From Brachyspira pilosicoli P43/6/78 (lineage in GTDB: Bacteria > Spirochaetota > Brachyspiria > Brachyspirales > Brachyspiraceae), in NCBI RefSeq assembly GCF_000325665.1, contig NC_019908.1, forward strand, positions 310,001-374,000: a stretch of 64,000 nucleotides of DNA, given 5' to 3'. Position 1 is the stretch's first letter. Each line of letters begins with the position of its first letter. The position numbers and the translations under genes are program-made. Below the pieces are notes generated by a model. The model had not been told where the DNA came from and searched no databases. It was given only the letters and a program-made list of their open reading frames with translations. Shown here piece after piece: positions 17,964-29,144 of this stretch.

Positions 17964-19103
17964 ATGAAAGCAATTTTTTTAACAGCATTATGTACTTTAT
18001 TTATTTTTGTTTCATGCGGTAATTCAAATAATACCAAACAAGAAACAGTAACAGATAATAATACAGCAGAAATCACACCATTACAACTTAGCGAAAATGA
18101 AAAAGCTAATAATTATGATGTTGTATATTTGGTTTCTGATACAGGAGAATATATTAACTCTGAGATAGCACAAAATGAAAACGGTAATTTTGGAGTTATA
18201 TATTACAGAGATATTAATCAAAACTTAAACACATTTAATGTTACAAAAGCAGGCGAGCTTGATGAAGGAAATATTTCAGCTGTTTCTTATGACAATAAAA
18301 CATTAGAAGGAAATTTTCCAAGCATAGCATATCCATTTGTTGCCAAAATAGATGGTAAAGAAATGACTTTCAAAGCACCAAAAACTCCTGTAACAGGTGC
18401 TAAAATAATAGAATATACTTATTCAAATGTTTCTCCTGAATCATCAACTAATGGTCAAAGAGTTTTTCAATTCAAAACAGCAATATTTGCTCTAAACAAT
18501 GACAGCAAATCTGCAAACATAGATAAAATTAATTTAGACATAAATAAAGATTTTGGCATTACTGATGTAAGCACTTTCAATGACCCAACAAAATTATTAA
18601 CAGCTCAAAGTTTAATAAGCAACAAAATGACTCCTATATATGATGAATGGGTAAAATCTGATTATATATCACATATAGAAAATTATTCTTCACAATTTGG
18701 CATAGATTATTTGAGTGAAAAAGTTGTATCTATTAATCAATTAGTTTATGAATATACAGGCGGAGCACATGGAAACTATGCTACAGTAAATAGCGTGTAT
18801 TCATTAGAAAATGGAAACAAGTTAAAAATAGAAGATTTAATAATAGACTTAAAAAGTGCTGACTTAATTAAATTAATAGTAGATAAACTAGTAAAAATAG
18901 AAGGCAGAGATGCTAATTCATATTTCGGATTAGATGAGATTTCATTAGAAAACAACAATTTCTATTTGACATCAAAAGGTTTAGTATTTACTTGGGGAAT
19001 ATATGAAATAGGACCTTATGCAATAGGTGAGACTAGGGTATTAATACCAACAGAAGAAATCAAACCTTATTTGAAAGACGAATACAAAACTATATTTGAG
19101 TAA
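17964..19103 (+). CDS. Lipoprotein with DUF4163/DUF3298 domains
   Basis: Signal peptide MKAIFLTALCTLFIFVSC with lipobox FVSC, then a low-complexity Asn/Thr stretch. The middle shows IENYSSQFGIDYLSEKVVSINQLVYEYTGGAHGNYATVNSVYSL, typical of DUF4163, and the end KGLVFTWGIYEIGPYAIGE fits DUF3298 (RsiV C-terminal type). In Firmicutes the related RsiV binds lysozyme and controls a sigma factor; here there is no transmembrane anti-sigma part, so it is probably a surface or periplasmic binding protein. A clean terminator follows. Confidence 0.72.
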   Translation: MKAIFLTALCTLFIFVSCGNSNNTKQETVTDNNTAEITPLQLSENEKANNYDVVYLVSDTGEYINSEIAQNENGNFGVIYYRDINQNLNTFNVTKAGELDEGNISAVSYDNKTLEGNFPSIAYPFVAKIDGKEMTFKAPKTPVTGAKIIEYTYSNVSPESSTNGQRVFQFKTAIFALNNDSKSANIDKINLDINKDFGITDVSTFNDPTKLLTAQSLISNKMTPIYDEWVKSDYISHIENYSSQFGIDYLSEKVVSINQLVYEYTGGAHGNYATVNSVYSLENGNKLKIEDLIIDLKSADLIKLIVDKLVKIEGRDANSYFGLDEISLENNNFYLTSKGLVFTWGIYEIGPYAIGETRVLIPTEEIKPYLKDEYKTIFE

Positions 19104-19127
19104 TAAAAATATTTGTGTAATTTTAAT

Positions 19128-19166
19128 AAGAGGGTAGTTATTAATTTAACTATCCTCTTTATTTTT
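19128..19166. terminator. Bidirectional terminator
   Basis: AAGAGGGTAGTTA pairs with TAACTATCCTCTT, with one wobble, then ATTTTTTAT. It separates the lipoprotein gene from the converging uvrA. Confidence 0.75.
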
Positions 19167-19203
19167 TATATAGTATTTGTTTACATGATTTAAAATTTAT
19201 TAA

Positions 19204-22200
19204 TTAAATATATTTCCAAGTGTAGCCTTTTTTCATCTCCAGAATTTCTTCAACAGTACCTTTTGCAATGATTTCTCCTCCATTAGTGCCGCCTTCTAAA
19301 CCTAAATCGATTATATAGTCGGCAGCTTTTATAACATCAGGATTATGCTCTATTATTATAACGCTATGTCCTTTCTCTACTAATTTATTTAAAGCTATGA
19401 GAAGTTTATTAACATCATCAAAATGAAGCCCTGTAGTAGGTTCATCTAAAATGTATACTATATGCTCATCACCTTGTTTTTTAGCTAACTCTGTTGCAAG
19501 TTTCAAACGCTGTAATTCACCGCCTGAGAAAGTATCAAGCCTTTGAGAGAGTTTTATATAACCAAGCCCAACCTCACTCATTATAGAAAGTGTTTTAGTA
19601 ATTGATTTGTCAAAGTCAAAAAACTCTATTGCCTCATCAACTGTAAGTTCTAATACTTCTGCTATGTTTAGAGATTTGAATCTTACAGACAAAGTTTCAT
19701 CGTTATATCTTTTACCACCGCAAGCCTCACAAACTATTTCCATATCGGATAAGAAGTGCATTGCAATTTTTCTTATTCCTTTACCTTCACATATATTGCA
19801 TCTTCCTTCTTTGCCGTTGTATGAGAAACGTCCTGCTGCAAATGCCTTTGCTTTTGCTGTAGGAGTTTTAGCAAATATATTTCTTATTTTATCAAATACT
19901 TTACTATAGCTTACCAATGTACTTCTAATAGAGCCCACTATTGAAATTTGATCAACTAATATAGTATCCGAAATAATCTCAGGTATTTCAACACTTTCAA
20001 ATTTTGAGTATTGATTGAGTCTGCGTTTTTTTAGAGCAGGGTAGAGAGTGTCTATTATTAATGATGACTTACCGCTTCCAGATACTCCTGTAACTACTAC
20101 TATTTTTTTAAGCGGTATATCAACATCAATATTTTTTAAATTGTTTGTTGAAACATTTTTTAATTTTATGCATTCAGTCTCTTCATTTCTTACAGCAGTT
20201 TTTTCAAATACTTTTTTTCTCTCGCTTAAATAATTTCCTGTAAGTGAATCATTATCTTTTAATATATCATCATATTTACCTTGGAAAACTACTTCACCTC
20301 CAAAAGCACCGGCATAAGGTCCCATATCTACAATATTGTCAGCTGCCTTCATAGTATCTCTGTCATGCTCTACTATTACAAGAGTATTTTTTAAATCTCT
20401 TAATTCTTTTAAAGTATCAAGCAAATGGTTGGTATCTCTTGGGTGAAGTCCTACAGTAGGCTCATCTAATACATAAAGCACCCCTGTAAGTTTAGAACCT
20501 AATTGACTGGCAAGCCTTATTCTCTGTGCCTCACCGCCTGAAAGAGTTGCATATTTCCTGCTTAAAAATAAATATCCAAGTCCTACTTTATCTAAGAAAC
20601 TTAATCTTGTTCTAATTTCTTTTATTGCTTCTTTTGATATAGTATTTTCTCTTTCAGTTAAAAGAGTTGGAAGTTCATCAAAAAAGTTAATGGCTTCTTC
20701 AACTGTCATTGCACATACTTGGCTTATGTTTTTATTTTGTATAGTGTATGACCTTATTATCTCGTTTAATCTCTCTCCATGACAAGAGCTACATTCCTCA
20801 TCAATAAAGAATTTACCAAGTGATTTATCTTTCCATTCTGAATAGTCTTCACTTGTAACATCGTTGTTAGAATGCCACTCAGTAATAACATTTCCTACAG
20901 AATAATCGCCTCCAAAGAAAAATGTATCAATAACTTTTTTGTCAAGTTCATTAAAAGGAGTTTCATACAAATCCTTTTTTGTTATGCCGTTTCTTTTTAA
21001 AAATCTCATTAAAGAATCTGTATAATATTTTCCTGGAGTAGAAAACATATTATGAATAGCAGTATCTAATGCCCCGTCAAATAAGGGTTTTGTGCTGTCT
21101 TTTATAGCTAAATCTATACTAAATGTAGGTTTGCTTCCAAGCCCTTTACATTCCTCACAATATCCCCAATGCGAGTTAAATGAAAAATGTCTTGGTGTCA
21201 CTTCAAAATCAAATAAAATTCCATGAAGTAAACAAGCTGGGAATTTTGTGTGGAAACTTTCTTTTACAATTATTCCTTGAGTGGCTTTTATATGTGCTAC
21301 TCCGTTTGATAAATCCATTGCTTTTTCAAGAGCATCTGCAATTCTTGCCCTTTTATCTTTTCCAACAACAACTCTATCAATTACAATACCAACAGAATAT
21401 ATTTCTTCTTTTGATAATTCTTTAATATCTTCTTCTGTAATATCATCTATAACATAGTCATTATTGTTAATCTGCATTCTCACATATCCAGCTTCTCTTG
21501 TTTTCTCTATAATCTTTTTAATATCTTTTGCATCATTGTCATTAAAAGTAAATCTATGATTAAATGAGCTATGATATAGAGGAGAAATTATTACAAGTTT
21601 ATTCTGCTCCATAGTGTCAACAATTTCAGTAGCAAGTATTGAAGGAGTTTCGGCTTTTAGAGTATCTTTATCAGAACAATGCGGGCAATGAGGTTTAGCA
21701 AGCCTTGCAAAAATTAATCTGAAATAGTCATAAATCTCTGTAACAGTAGCCACAGTTGAGCGAGGATTTCTGCTTACATTTTTTTGGTCTATTGCAATTG
21801 CTGGTGCTAAGCCTTCAATTTTTTCAACATTAGCATCTTCAAATCTTCCTAAAAATCTTCTTGCATAAGTAGAAAGCGATTCAACAAATCTTCTTTGACC
21901 TTCTTTAAATATAGTGTCGAATGCAAGAGAAGTTTTTCCGCTTCCTGATACTCCTGTAATAACGTTGATTTGGTTTTTTGGGAGTGTCAAGCTTATATTT
22001 TTAAGATTATGTTTATTAGCTCCTTTTATGATGAGAGATGTATTTTCTTCTTTTTTTGTTTGTTCTGTTTTGATATTTTCTTTTTTCTTTTTTGAAGGCT
22101 TTAATATTTCTTTAAGTTCCTTTGCTGTGAGAGATTCTTTTACTTTTATTATATCTTCAGGCTTACCCTCAGCAACAACTCTTCCGCCTTTATCTCCGCT

Positions 22201-25021
22201 TAAAGGCCCCATATCTATAATATAATCAGCACATTTAATAACGTCTAAATTATGCTCTACAACTAAAACAGTATTTCCTTTTTCAACAAGTCCGTCTAAT
22301 GCTTTTAATAATTTCTTTATATCCTCAAAATGAAGTCCTGTAGTAGGCTCATCTAATATATATAAAGTGTTTCCTGTAGATACTTTATGAAGCTCGCTTG
22401 CTAATTTTATTCTTTGAGCTTCTCCTCCTGAAAGTGTAGTTGAAGGCTGACCTAATTTTATATATCCAAGTCCTATATCTTCCATTATTTTTAATATTCT
22501 TGTAATAGAAGTGATGCCATCAAAAAATTCTATTGCTTCAGATACACTCATTTCAAGAACATCATAAATAGTTTTGTCTTTATATTTAACGTCTAGAGTT
22601 TCTGCATTAAATCTCTTTCCACCGCATTCTTCGCAAGGCACTAACACATTTGAAAGAAATTGCATTTCAAGTTCTATAACTCCAGCACCTTCACAAGTAG
22701 GACATCTTCCTATTTTTACATTGAATGAAAATCTGCCTTTATCATATCCTCTCATTTTAGCAAGTTTAGTAGCTGCAAATAAATCTCTTATAGGCGATAA
22801 AACTTTTGTATAAGTTGCCGGGTTGCTTCTCGGTGTTCTTCCTATAGGTGACTGATCAACTTCTATAACCTTGTCAATATTTTCAAGCCCTTCTATTTTT
22901 TTATGGCTTCCAGGATTTAAACTCTTACCATAAAAATGATTATGCAATGCACGCATTAAAATATTTTCAACTAAAGTAGATTTACCGCTTCCAGAAAGTC
23001 CTGTAACTACAATAAATAAACCCAAAGGAAACTCAACATCTATGTTTTTAAGATTAAATTGATTAGCTCCAATTACTTTTAAAAATTTTCCGTTTCCTTC
23101 ACGTCTTTGTTTAGGAATCTCTATATCATCATCGCCGCGTAAATATTTGGCAGTATATGATTTATCAGATTTTATAAACTCTTCATAATCACCAATGCCA
23201 ACAACTTCACCGCCATTAACTCCAGCATTAGGACCTATATCGATTAAATAATCCGACTCTTCCATTGTCTCTTTATCATGCTCTACAACTATGACGGTAT
23301 TATTTTTATCTCTTAATGTTTTTAATGATTCAATTAATTTTTTATTGTCTGATTGATGAAGTCCTATTGAAGGCTCGTCAAGTACATATAATACACCTTC
23401 AAGTCCGCTTCCTATTTGTGATGCTAATCTTATCCTTTGAGATTCTCCGCCTGAAAGAGTAGGGGAAGAACGTTCTACTGTTAAATAAGTAAGTCCAACT
23501 TTCACCAAAAATGTTAATCTATAAATAATTTCTTTTACTATAGGAGCACCAATTACTTCTTCATTTGGTTTTAATTTTAATTTAGTGAAATAATCATATA
23601 AATCTTCTATAGTCATTGAAGAGAAATCTGCTATAGTTTTGCCGTTAAACTTTACTGACAAAGCATCTTCATTAATTCTCTTACCCTTACATTTAGGGCA
23701 TTCAACTTCGTCCATAAAATTAGCATAATAACTATTTTTATAAGTTTCATAATCGTATTTTAATCTGTCTAAAATTCCAGGAACTCTCTCTTCTACCATT
23801 TTGCTATGATACCAAAATCTTTTTCTCCATTTTACTTCTTTATCAGTACCATAAAGTAAATATTTCTTTTCTGTTTTAGTTAAATCTTTCCAAGGCTTTT
23901 TTAAATCTATTTTGTAAGTTTTGGCAATAACTTCTAGTTCATCAGTACCATACTCCATATCAAAACCTATATGGTCATCTACAAAACAAGATAAAGCCCC
24001 TTCATAAATATTTAAATTCTCATCTTTTACAATATGTTTTTCAGTGAATACATGTTCAACTCCAAGTCCACCGCAAACAGTGCATGCTCCCATAGGGTTA
24101 TTAAATGAAAATAAATTAGGCTCAATATCAGCAATAGAGTGCCCGCAGTTTGCACAAGACCTTTCAGTTGTATAGAGTTTATAATACTTATCTATCTCAA
24201 ACTGCTTGCTCATTTTTTATTTTTTTCTTTTTTGTTTTTGTATCTTCTTCAGCATTTTCTGGAGTTTCTGTTTCTAATACTTCTTCACTTTTTTCATGTT
24301 CTTCATAGAATGCTACTAAGCCTTTTGTTATTCTTATGGCTCTCTCAATATCATCAGTGATTCTTGACAAGTATTTATCTTCTACTTTTATCCTGTCAAT
24401 AACTATTTCTAATGTATGCTTCTCATATCTTTTAAGTTCTGGTATTTCATCTTCATCAAATTTATAAACTATATTATCTATTCTTATTCTAGGATATCCT
24501 GCAAGTTTTACTTCTTCAATTTCTTTTCTATACTCTCCCTTTCTATCTCTTACAATAGGGGCGAGAACTAAAATTCTTTTTTGAGCAAACTCTCTCAAAA
24601 CACTTTGTGCAATTTGGTCTTCACTTTGCTTAGAGATTTTATGTCCGCATTTAGAGCAATATGGTACTCCAAGCCTTGCAAAAAGAAGCCTAAAAAAGTC
24701 ATAGATTTCTGTAACAGTGCCAACAGTAGAACGAGGATTTTTATTTACGCTTTTTTGGTCTATAGAAATAGTAGGAGATAATCCTTCAATATGTTCAACA
24801 TCAGCCTTAGCCATAACACCCAAAAACTGTCTTGCATAAGCTGACAATGATTCTAAATATCTTCTCTGTCCCTCTTTAAAAATAGTATCGAATGCAAGAG
24901 AGCTTTTCCCGCTTCCTGATACTCCTGTCAAAGTAGTGAGGGTTTTATGAGGTATTGAAAGTGATATATTTTTAAGGTTATGCTCTTTAGCACCTCTTAT
25001 TTCTATAGAATTATTAGCCAT
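19204..25021 (-). CDS. uvrA: Double-length UvrA excinuclease subunit, frameshifted
   Basis: One reading unit of about 1,940 residues made of two complete UvrA copies. Part 1 (24197-25021) carries the first Walker A GVSGSGKSS; part 2 (19204-24213) continues at the zinc module CANCGHS and adds three more Walker A motifs near its residues 408, 754 and 1381 and four signature motifs (LSGGE three times, FSGGE once), plus CxxC zinc modules. A Lys-rich linker near residue 710 joins the copies. UvrA finds bulky DNA lesions and loads UvrB; it normally works as a dimer of about 940-residue chains, so this is a covalent dimer, a form also known from Chlamydia. The parts are out of frame by one base in A runs at 24213-24233. 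ATG at 25021 has AAGGAT ahead. Confidence 0.88.
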
Positions 25022-25120
25022 TAATTTATCCTTATAAAAAAGTTAAACCATTATAACATAATTTCTATATAAAAAAAGCCTTTATTGATATTAAATATTA
25101 ATAAATAATTTTTATTACAT

Positions 25121-25459
25121 TCCCCGCCCTTTTATATTTATTGCTTAAATTTGAACATAAAATTTTATTATTCTTCAAAATCACAAAAGAAAAAGCATAC
25201 CCGCCCAAGCTGTTTTTTAATTTAGAATTTTTACTATAAAACTAAATTTAAAATTTATCTATCGCACGCTGAATAAACTCAAAAAATATAGTTAGTTTAT
25301 AATTCAAATTTTATAAAGTTATAATAATAAACTAACCGTGCGTTAATATAGATTATAAATTTGATTAACACTAGGGTGGGGGTGCTTTTTCTAATTAAAC
25401 AGTAAGAAATAGTTAAGTAAAAAATTCAAAATAAAACAATAAATATAATAGGGCGGGGT
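25121..25459. repeat. Nested inverted-repeat element, about 340 bp
   Basis: Successive blocks pair across a centre near 25313: CCCCGCCC (25122-25129) with GGGCGGGG (25451-25458), together with adjacent TATATTTATTG and CAATAAATATA; AGAAAAAGCA next to ACCCGCCC (about 25189-25207) with GGGTGGGGGTGCTTTTTCT (about 25374-25392); CGCACG (25263-25268) with CGTGCG (25337-25342); GTTAGTTTAT (25291-25300) with ATAAACTAAC (25327-25336). There is no ORF inside. The whole gap 25022-25532 between uvrA and the reductase gene is taken up by this structure. Confidence 0.75.
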
Positions 25460-25532
25460 GTGTGAATAAAGTTAAAAAAGGCTTTATAATATATTTCTAT
25501 ACTATAAAGCCAATAGGGAATTATGAATTGTA

Positions 25533-27479
25533 TTATATGTCTAAAGCAGCATGATAGCCCCAATAAACCGCATTTGTTATTGTAGCAACTTTTGCAGCAT
25601 CACCAATCACTCTTACAAATGGAGCTGTGTCTCTTAATTTTTCAACAGTATCAGTACAAGATTTCTGCCCTAATGCACATATCACACTAGTTCCTTTAAC
25701 CAATACTTCTTTATTGTCTTTATCTACGCATAATATTCCATCTTTTCTCACTTCTATTCCTTTGTATCCAGTATGAACTGTAACATATTTGTCAACTTCT
25801 TTTAAAAGTAAAGGTCTGTGTCTTACATTGGCATCAGGTGCAAGTTCATCTCTCATTTCTACAAGATGTACTTTTTTGCCTTCCATTCCTAAATGTATAG
25901 CACATTCACAGCCTGCTAAACCGCCTCCAAATACAACAACATTATCAGTTACTTTATCTTTTTCTTTGTAGTAGTTATTTACTATTACAACATTGTCTCC
26001 ATCTAAACCTTTTATAGGAGGAACTAAAGGAGTAGAACCTACTGCGATTATTAATGCATAAGGATTTTCTTTTTCAACTAACTCTTTTGTTACTTCTGTA
26101 TTAGTACGAATTTCTACACCAGCTTTTTTTGCAAGTAATTCATAAGTATGAGATAAATCATACATTTCTTTTTTGAAAGGAAGAGCCTGTTCGCTTTTTA
26201 ATATACCGCCAACTTCTGATTCTTTTTCACATAATATAACTTTATGTCCTCTTCTAGCAGCAGTGTAAGCCGCATATAATCCTCCGGGACCAGCACCTGC
26301 AACTAACACTTTTTTGCTTTCTCTAGCAGGCATAATCTCAACTCCGTCAAGCTCTCTTCCTATTAGAGGATTAACAGTACATCTTCTTGTAGCAGTAGCA
26401 GCACGTTCAGCCATACAAGTAAAACATCTTAAACAATGTACTATCTCTTCATCTCTATTTTCCATTACTTTTCTAGGAAGTTCATGGTCAGCAAGCAAAG
26501 CACGAGCCATATAAACAATATCAGCCTTTCCAGAAGCAATAATCTCTTCCATTTGTTCAGGACTATTTAAAGCTCCTATAGTTGATACAGGTACAGAAAC
26601 ATGTTTTTTTATAGCCTCTGCTAAATATACATTACAACCATGTTCTTTAAACATAGAAGGGTGAGTGTCTCCAAAACCTCTTTGATAAGTACCAGCAGAA
26701 ACATGAAGTAAGTCCACATAAGGAGATATCTGTTTAGCTATCTCTATTCCTTCGTCTAAATCATAACCGCCGTCAAATAATTCTGAGCCGCTGAACCTAA
26801 ACTCTATTGGGAATTTTTCTCCAACAGCTTTACGTACAGATTGTAATACTTCTATTGCTAAACGGCATCTATTTTCTAAACTTCCGCCGTATTCGTCTTT
26901 TCTTTTATTGAAATAAGGAGAGAAAAATTGATTTAATAACCAGCCATGTCCGCCATGTATTAAAAGCATTTCAAAACCAGCTCTCTTAGCAAGTGAAGCA
27001 ACATTACCGTAAGCATCAACAATATCTTTAATCATTTCTTTTGTTAAAGATTTTACTTCTATACCGTCAGGACGAACAGTGTCAGAAGGACCCCATTGAG
27101 CCATACTTTGTTTTTTGCTTTTGTCTGTCATATATGTACCAGCATACATACCAGAGTGAGATAATTCTAAACTTGCTATTGAACCATGTCTGCGTATAGC
27201 GTCAGCAGTATAAGTAGCGGCAGCAAGTGAGTTTAATATTTTTGTATCTAAATGATAAGCATGAGAACCGTCTGTGTCAGGATGCACCATACATTCACTC
27301 ACTGTAACAGCACCAGCACCGCCTCTTGCTCTTAATTCATAAAATGCAGTAGATTTAGGTCCTATACAGCCATCATTAGTTATATCAGTTCCGCCCATTG
27401 GAGCTGAAAACATTCTATTTTGAAAAGTAACGCCTGCTATTGTTATAGGTTTACATAGATTAGGATATTTATGTTTCAT
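25533..27479 (-). CDS. Old-yellow-enzyme-type NADH:flavin oxidoreductase (BaiCD/dienoyl-CoA reductase family)
   Basis: The 648-residue protein has the three-part layout of 2,4-dienoyl-CoA reductase and bile-acid BaiCD/BaiH: an FMN TIM barrel (1 to about 340, with HGGHGWLLNQFFSPYFNKRKD), a 4Fe-4S module CLRCFTCMAE with a fourth Cys at RRCTVNP, and a flavin/NAD domain with VLVAGAGPGGLYAA and VVVFGGGLAGCECA. Such enzymes reduce C=C bonds conjugated to carbonyls, in the cytosol. Substrate unknown; unsaturated acids, enoate xenobiotics or steroids are options. It is probably co-regulated with the MFS transporter just upstream on the same strand. Confidence 0.85.
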   Translation of the reverse strand: MKHKYPNLCKPITIAGVTFQNRMFSAPMGGTDITNDGCIGPKSTAFYELRARGGAGAVTVSECMVHPDTDGSHAYHLDTKILNSLAAATYTADAIRRHGSIASLELSHSGMYAGTYMTDKSKKQSMAQWGPSDTVRPDGIEVKSLTKEMIKDIVDAYGNVASLAKRAGFEMLLIHGGHGWLLNQFFSPYFNKRKDEYGGSLENRCRLAIEVLQSVRKAVGEKFPIEFRFSGSELFDGGYDLDEGIEIAKQISPYVDLLHVSAGTYQRGFGDTHPSMFKEHGCNVYLAEAIKKHVSVPVSTIGALNSPEQMEEIIASGKADIVYMARALLADHELPRKVMENRDEEIVHCLRCFTCMAERAATATRRCTVNPLIGRELDGVEIMPARESKKVLVAGAGPGGLYAAYTAARRGHKVILCEKESEVGGILKSEQALPFKKEMYDLSHTYELLAKKAGVEIRTNTEVTKELVEKENPYALIIAVGSTPLVPPIKGLDGDNVVIVNNYYKEKDKVTDNVVVFGGGLAGCECAIHLGMEGKKVHLVEMRDELAPDANVRHRPLLLKEVDKYVTVHTGYKGIEVRKDGILCVDKDNKEVLVKGTSVICALGQKSCTDTVEKLRDTAPFVRVIGDAAKVATITNAVYWGYHAALDI

Positions 27480-27559
27480 ATTTTACACTCCTTAGATTTA
27501 TTTAATTTCATTATTATTAATATGTTTTGTAAAAAATAGTTTTTTAATTTTAGTTATTT

Positions 27560-27620
27560 GCGGGGACTAGCCCCCGCACCCCCAGTTCTTTTATTGGTAT
27601 AAAAGAACCAAAAGAACTAA
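27560..27620 (+). repeat. Intergenic palindromic repeat, copy 2
   Basis: GCGGGGACTAGCCCCCGC-type hairpin (27560-27577) followed by AGTTCTTTT (27584-27592) and AAAAGAACT (27610-27618). The final 25 bases match copy 1 (10943-10967) exactly, although the first hairpin differs in sequence while keeping its shape. It lies between the MFS gene and the reductase gene. Confidence 0.75.
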
Positions 27621-27667
27621 ATTTTTGATACTATATTAAGCTAAATTAAAATATAATTATTTATTAA

Positions 27668-28915
27668 TTAAGAATTAGCTCTCTTCTCTCTTTTATCTAA
27701 AATTGAATATATTATTGTTAATACTATTCCAAAAATATTCAAAGCACATGCCACCAAAAATGCATTCTGATAAGTACCGTATTGACGATATATGCTTCCC
27801 ATAACAGTTGGTCCAAAATATCCAGCTATAGCAACACCAATAAACATTATTCCATAATTAACACTGTTATTTAATGTTCCAAATTTTGAAGCTGTAAATC
27901 CAGGGAAAACTCCCATAAATGAACCAAAACAAAGACCTACTATTGATATGGCAATATAGAATATCACATTAGTGCCTTCTCCTGATTTGTAAAGGCATAA
28001 TAAACCTATTGCTCCAAGTACGCATGAAAAAGCTAATGTTAATATTCTTCCTATTTTGTCTGAAGAATAACCAGCTAAAATCCTTCCAAATACATTAAAT
28101 AATGCTAATACAGATACTGCAGTACTAGCAGCAATAGCACTCATACCAACTAAATTCCTTGCAACTGCTGAAGCCTGAGAAGTAATCATCATTCCAGTAA
28201 AAGCTCCGCAAGTAAATAAAAGTATCATCACATAAAAGGCAGGAGTTTGAAGCATTCCTTTCCAATCTTTATTTACAGGAGCAGAATTTGATTTTTTCTT
28301 TTCTCTAGGAGTCCAACCATCTGGTATAAAGTTTGGAGGACATTTTTCTATAGTAAAAGAACAAAAAGCAAGTATAATACAAAAAGCTATACCAACAATT
28401 TTGAAAGCAGTAGGAGCATCAAATTTATTAACTATCGCAGTAACTATAGGAGGAAGAGCTACAGAACCAAAACCATATACTGCAGTGATAATACCGCCTA
28501 CCAATCCGCTTTTATCTGGGAAGAATTTTATGCAGCTGCTTATTGCCGTACCATATGCCATTCCTAAACCAAGACCGCCTATTAATGCATAAGATACAAT
28601 TAAAAATCCTACACTTGTAGCAAAACCAGAAAGAAGCATTCCAAGTCCCCACATCATTCCGCCTACAAACAAAACTTTTTTAGGTCCAAATTTATCATTA
28701 ACCCAACCGCCGCTTATCATTGTGATAGGTCCTACACTATTAGCTATTGTATATACTATGGCTAAATCTGCAGAAGTTAATGTTTTTCCTAATATTCCAG
28801 ATAAATATTCTGCCATAGGTGCTGCAAATACACTCCAAGTATAAATTGAGCCTAAACATAAATTGGCTAAACATACCACAAAAAGTATAAACCATCTCTT
28901 TTTTGTGTAATTCAT
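27668..28915 (-). CDS. OFA-family (oxalate/formate antiporter-like) MFS transporter
   Basis: The 415-residue protein has 12 predicted membrane helices and the start MNYTKKRWFILFVVCLANLCLGSIYTWSVFAAPMAEYL, a hallmark of the OFA branch of the major facilitator superfamily, plus the MFS loop WVNDKFGPKKV between helices 2 and 3. Family members exchange carboxylates, but many have unknown substrates. It is divergent from a PadR regulator and upstream of a flavoenzyme on the same strand, which suggests uptake of the compound that the enzyme reduces. Confidence 0.82.
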   Translation of the reverse strand: MNYTKKRWFILFVVCLANLCLGSIYTWSVFAAPMAEYLSGILGKTLTSADLAIVYTIANSVGPITMISGGWVNDKFGPKKVLFVGGMMWGLGMLLSGFATSVGFLIVSYALIGGLGLGMAYGTAISSCIKFFPDKSGLVGGIITAVYGFGSVALPPIVTAIVNKFDAPTAFKIVGIAFCIILAFCSFTIEKCPPNFIPDGWTPREKKKSNSAPVNKDWKGMLQTPAFYVMILLFTCGAFTGMMITSQASAVARNLVGMSAIAASTAVSVLALFNVFGRILAGYSSDKIGRILTLAFSCVLGAIGLLCLYKSGEGTNVIFYIAISIVGLCFGSFMGVFPGFTASKFGTLNNSVNYGIMFIGVAIAGYFGPTVMGSIYRQYGTYQNAFLVACALNIFGIVLTIIYSILDKREKRANS

Positions 28916-29013
28916 AATTATACTCCTGTAAATTATTATTTATATAAAAACATTTATAAAATGTTATTCTTTTACTCTTTATAGTAAATTATTAATCTTT
29001 TTAATGTATACGA

Positions 29014-29042
29014 ATGATAACATATATAATTAAACATGTCAA
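29014..29042 (-). promoter_or_regulatory. Promoter of the MFS/reductase genes
   Basis: On the minus strand TTGACA (29042-29037) and TATCAT (29019-29014), 17 bp apart. Just upstream, 29043-29068 is an AT-rich imperfect palindrome (ACATACATAT and TTGTATATGT), a candidate PadR operator between the divergent genes. A TATAAT for padR lies at 29100-29105. Confidence 0.6.
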
Positions 29043-29144
29043 TACATACATATAAGTTTGTATATGTTGCTTGATATGGATTTTTAGTTTTAATAGTGCT
29101 ATAATAAATGCAATAATAAAAAAATAATTATTGGAGCGGTTTTT

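Noticed and set aside
21914-22225. Plus-strand ORFs inside the uvrA span
   Set aside because: All are shadows opposite the UvrA frame, without ribosome sites or recognisable domains.
25121-25459. Insertion sequence
   Set aside because: No transposase frame and no convincing target-site duplication; only inverted blocks are seen.
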